Assembly (NCBI RefSeq): GCF_002157895.1
Contig: NZ_CP021377.1
Location: 496,001 to 560,000 of the forward strand
From: Oceanisphaera profunda
GTDB lineage: Bacteria > Pseudomonadota > Gammaproteobacteria > Enterobacterales > Aeromonadaceae
DNA: 64,000 nt
Direction of reading: 5' to 3'
A program made the translations under genes and the position numbers. Positions 61,428 through 64,000 of this stretch are shown here, piece by piece. The notes beneath the pieces are model-generated. The model was not told the origin of the DNA. It worked only from the letters and a program-made list of their open reading frames with translations, and ran no database searches. Each line of letters starts with the position of its first letter. The stretch's first letter is position 1.

Positions 61428-62435
61428 ATGAATACCGAATTAATTGGCCAATCTAATGCCTTGCTCGGGGTGTTAGAGCAAACGTACTCCCTCGCGCAGT
61501 TAACTAAGCCGGTGCTAGTGGTGGGTGAGCGTGGCACCGGCAAAGAGCTGATCGCCCATCGGCTGCATTATTTATCGGCGCGCTGGCAACAGGCTTTCGT
61601 GTCACTTAACTGCGCAACCTTGGCTGAGACCTTGCTCGAGAGCGAACTGTTTGGCCATGAAGTAGGCGCCTTTACCGGCGCACAAAAGCGCCATTTAGGC
61701 CGTTTTGAACGCGCTCATGGCGGCACGCTGTTTTTAGATGAGTTGGCCAGCACTAGTCCGCGCGTGCAAGAAAAGCTGCTAAGGGTGATTGAATACGGTG
61801 AGTTTGAGCGCGTGGGCGGTAGTCAAGCGGTGCGCGTAGACGTGCGTTTGGTGTGCGCCAGCAATCAAGACTTACCCGCCTTGGCAGAAAAAGGCGACTT
61901 TAGAGCCGATTTGCTTGATAGATTGGCCTTCGATGTGATTACATTGCCGCCCTTGCGCGCCCGAGGCCACGACATTATTCATTTGGCAGAGCACTTTGCC
62001 GTGAATTTTTGCATGGAGCTGGGCTGGCCATTGTTTGCCGGCTTTAGTGCGAGCGTGCGCCAGCAACTGCTGGACTTTATTTGGCCGGGTAATGTGCGAG
62101 AGCTAAAAAACGTGATTGAACGCAGTCTGTATCGCCACGCACAGGCGGAGGTTGAGCTGGACGCCTTGTATCTGGATCCGTTTGCTTCTCCTTGGCGACC
62201 CAGTGCTGGCGCGGTGCCAAACAACTCTAAAGCCGAGCCTGTAAATAGCCCCAGTTTAGGGTTACCACTGGACTTAAAAGCTCATTTGGCGCAACAAGAG
62301 GTAGACTGGCTGAGCGCAGCCTTAAACCAAAGCCAATATCATCAACGCCAAGCCGCGCAATTATTGGGTTTAAGTTATCATCAGTTACGGGGTTTGCTGC
62401 GCAAACACGCCGATAAGCTTCCTCACAGCGAGTAG
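61428..62435 (+). CDS. pspF: Phage shock operon transcriptional activator PspF
   Basis: PspF (335 residues) is a sigma-54 enhancer-binding protein without a receiver domain. The AAA+ domain has Walker A (GERGTGKE), the sigma-54 contact loop GAFTGAQKRHLGRFE, and Walker B (LFLDELASTS). The C-terminal Fis-type HTH ends the protein (HQRQAAQLLGLSYHQLRGLLRKH). ATG at 61428 is chosen over GTG 61416. It is divergent from pspA, which it activates, and is held inactive by PspA. Confidence 0.95.
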   Translation: MNTELIGQSNALLGVLEQTYSLAQLTKPVLVVGERGTGKELIAHRLHYLSARWQQAFVSLNCATLAETLLESELFGHEVGAFTGAQKRHLGRFERAHGGTLFLDELASTSPRVQEKLLRVIEYGEFERVGGSQAVRVDVRLVCASNQDLPALAEKGDFRADLLDRLAFDVITLPPLRARGHDIIHLAEHFAVNFCMELGWPLFAGFSASVRQQLLDFIWPGNVRELKNVIERSLYRHAQAEVELDALYLDPFASPWRPSAGAVPNNSKAEPVNSPSLGLPLDLKAHLAQQEVDWLSAALNQSQYHQRQAAQLLGLSYHQLRGLLRKHADKLPHSE

Positions 62436-62455
62436 CAACAAGACAAGGATTACGC

Positions 62456-64000
62456 ATGCGTTTATGGCTCTGGGCACTGCTGCCCGCCTTGCTACTAGCC
62501 GGGTGCAATGACAAGGATCCCCAATTGGCGCAAAACAGTCTCTTGTATTGCACGCCAAGCAGCCCTTCAAGCTTTAATCCGCAATTGGTTATTTCTACCG
62601 AAACCTTGGATGCTACCGCTCACCAGCTCTATGACCGACTGCTCACCTTAGACCCACTCAGCCAACAACCCAGCCCCGCCTTGGCCACCGATTGGCAGCG
62701 CAGTGACGATGGCTTGCGCTACCGCTTTAGCTTGCGATCCAACGTCGCCTTTCATCACACCCCTTGGTTTAGCCCCAGCCGGCCCTTTAATGCCCAAGAT
62801 GTGGCGTTTAGCTTTACCCGCTTAGCCGATAAGCAACACCCTTACCATCAGGTGAGTGGCGGCCGTTATCCCTTTTTCAGCGCTGTTAACTGGGCGCAGC
62901 TGGTCAAGCAAGTAGAGGTCATCAATGAACACGAAGTAGAGTTTGTACTTAATCATGCTAATGCAGACTTTTTACATTATTTAGCCAGTGATTATGCGGT
63001 GATTTTATCCGCCGAGTACGGCGCGCAATTACTGGCGGCAAGCACGCCACAATTACTGGATCAACAGCCGGTAGGCACGGGGCCGTTCTTATTAAATCTT
63101 TATCGACCCGATGAGTTTATTCGCTATCACCGCCACCCTGATTACTGGCAAACCGGCGGCAGCCTGCAACACTTAGTGCTGGATATCACGCCTAAATCCT
63201 CTAAGCGATTAGCCAAGATGTTATCCGGTGAATGTGATGCCATGGCCAACCCCGCCGCTAGCCAACTTGAGGTGATACAAAAGCATCCAGACATAGCACT
63301 CAGCTATGCGGCTGGTAGCAATGTGGCAGTATTGGCGCTTAATACCCAAAAGCCACCTTTTAATGATCCCAGAGTGCGCAACGCCATCCGCTTAGTGTTA
63401 AATAAAAACGACATCTTGCAGGCGGTGTACTTTGGCCGTGCCAGCTTGGCGGAGTCGTTATTACCTGCCCCTTTCTGGCAACAAGCGGAATTAGCGCACC
63501 CCAGTACATTTATTAGCTCGACCACCCACCCGGCTATAAGTCCAACTATAAGCCCAGCGACAAACTCGCCCTTAATGCCAACGAAAAACGCCGTTAGCCG
63601 TGATCAGCTCGCGCCCTTCCCTGATCCTGAGCAAGAGCAAGAGCAAGAGCAGCAACTAGTCGAGGCAAAAAACCTATTGGCGCAAGCAGGCTTGAGTGGA
63701 GGCTTTAAGATGACGCTGTTAATGCCCGCTGGCGCACGGGCCTACAACCCTGATGGCCTGAAAACCGGCCAACTGTTGCAACAACAATTAGCGCCCTTGG
63801 GCATTAAGCTCACCTTGCGCCCCTTGGATGAGCAAGTGTTGCGCAACTCTTTATTAGCCGGCCAGCAAGATGCGGTGCTTACCGGCTGGTCTGCGGACAT
63901 GCCAAGCCCAGACAATATATTGCGCAACTTGCTAAGCTGTCAGGCCATTAGCGCGGGCACCAATGCCAGCCGCTGGTGTAATCCGGCCTTTGAAGTGGAA
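62456..64000 (+). CDS. sapA: SapA-like peptide ABC transporter substrate-binding lipoprotein (partial)
   Basis: The frame from ATG 62456 stays open to the window end (515 codons), so the gene is cut off. It starts with a lipoprotein signal MRLWLWALLPALLLAGC (lipobox LAGC). The mature sequence is a SBP_bac_5 (OppA/SapA-type) binding protein: SSFNPQLVISTETLDATAHQLYDRLL, RPFNAQDVAFSFTRL, and PVGTGPFLLNLY. Its place beside pspF is that of sapA, which feeds an antimicrobial-peptide or peptide transporter. Near residues 362-400 there is a low-complexity insert with ISPTISPATN and EQEQEQEQQ. Confidence 0.88.
   Translation, partial: MRLWLWALLPALLLAGCNDKDPQLAQNSLLYCTPSSPSSFNPQLVISTETLDATAHQLYDRLLTLDPLSQQPSPALATDWQRSDDGLRYRFSLRSNVAFHHTPWFSPSRPFNAQDVAFSFTRLADKQHPYHQVSGGRYPFFSAVNWAQLVKQVEVINEHEVEFVLNHANADFLHYLASDYAVILSAEYGAQLLAASTPQLLDQQPVGTGPFLLNLYRPDEFIRYHRHPDYWQTGGSLQHLVLDITPKSSKRLAKMLSGECDAMANPAASQLEVIQKHPDIALSYAAGSNVAVLALNTQKPPFNDPRVRNAIRLVLNKNDILQAVYFGRASLAESLLPAPFWQQAELAHPSTFISSTTHPAISPTISPATNSPLMPTKNAVSRDQLAPFPDPEQEQEQEQQLVEAKNLLAQAGLSGGFKMTLLMPAGARAYNPDGLKTGQLLQQQLAPLGIKLTLRPLDEQVLRNSLLAGQQDAVLTGWSADMPSPDNILRNLLSCQAISAGTNASRWCNPAFEVE

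Overview
The window reads as an ordinary chromosomal segment of a gammaproteobacterium close to the Aeromonadales (Oceanisphaera/Oceanimonas-like). This placement is inferred from gene content and synteny: hinT-lpoB-thiK-nagZ-ndh, lpxH/ppiB/cysS, pspCBA/pspF/sapA and tamBA all follow enterobacterial-type neighbourhoods. The species cannot be fixed from sequence reading alone. Gene density is high, most starts have AGGA-type ribosome binding sites, and many genes are followed by clear hairpin terminators.

Layout. 1-3.5 kb: a small periplasmic PepSY-like protein, an SDR oxidoreductase, an unknown secreted protein and an MBL/beta-CASP nuclease-like protein. 3.5-4.1 kb: two copies of a dispersed ~140-bp repeat. 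4.1-9.0 kb: a periplasmic nitrate reductase operon napF-D-A-B-C ending in a 45-residue membrane peptide of the TIGR02808 type, with a consensus FNR site upstream. 9.2-13.3 kb: mixed small genes (RDD, alpha/beta hydrolase, baeRF-type protein, DUF2059, GNAT). 13.4-18 kb: ndh, nagZ, thiK, lpoB and hinT, all on the minus strand. 18.0-19.2 kb: a 266-bp MITE-like element abutted by an IS5-family (IS427-like) insertion sequence whose transposase needs a -1 frameshift. 20.2-27.8 kb: a PglL/Wzy-type O-oligosaccharyltransferase and tamA-tamB. 28-32.8 kb: mobB, a secreted MsrA-like protein whose catalytic Cys is Ser, and a very divergent bifunctional class A PBP. 32.9-36.3 kb: cobT-cobS-cobC, an RlpA-like lipoprotein and a DUF4144 protein. 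36.4-40 kb: ccoG, a MocR/PdxR-type regulator and an acyl-CoA thioesterase. 40.4-45.4 kb: a duplicated-domain PepSY-like protein, a conserved small protein, an AI-2E/PerM transporter, a DksA-type zinc finger, a DEAD-box helicase and a DsrE-like protein. 45.8-48 kb: a PAS-containing MCP and dgkA. 48.3-53.6 kb: a lipid-A phosphoethanolamine transferase converging on a sensor kinase/response regulator pair that follows lpxH, then ppiB. 53.8-58.5 kb: cysS, a frameshifted lipoprotein gene, a second MITE copy, a small lipoprotein, a K+ channel with a zinc ribbon, and folD. 58.7-64 kb: tRNA-Arg(TCT) and tRNA-His with a strong promoter, a DUF533/YebE protein, pspCBA, pspF and the start of a sapA-like gene cut by the window end.

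Functional links. NapA needs the molybdenum guanine-dinucleotide cofactor, to which MobB contributes. ndh lies below a 30-bp palindrome that contains a perfect CRP-type core and resembles the FNR consensus, so anaerobic and carbon control recur in the window. LpxH, EptA and the adjacent two-component system form a plausible lipid A synthesis and modification neighbourhood. PspA-C/PspF, TamAB, LpoB, NagZ, RlpA, the class A PBP and DgkA make this segment rich in envelope functions.

I found no CRISPR array, phage, defence island or biosynthetic cluster. The most unusual items are the Cys-to-Ser MsrA homologue, the divergent PBP, the C7-tract frameshift in a lipoprotein gene, the paired MITE copies with an IS inserted at the tip of one, and the family of PepSY-like repeats.
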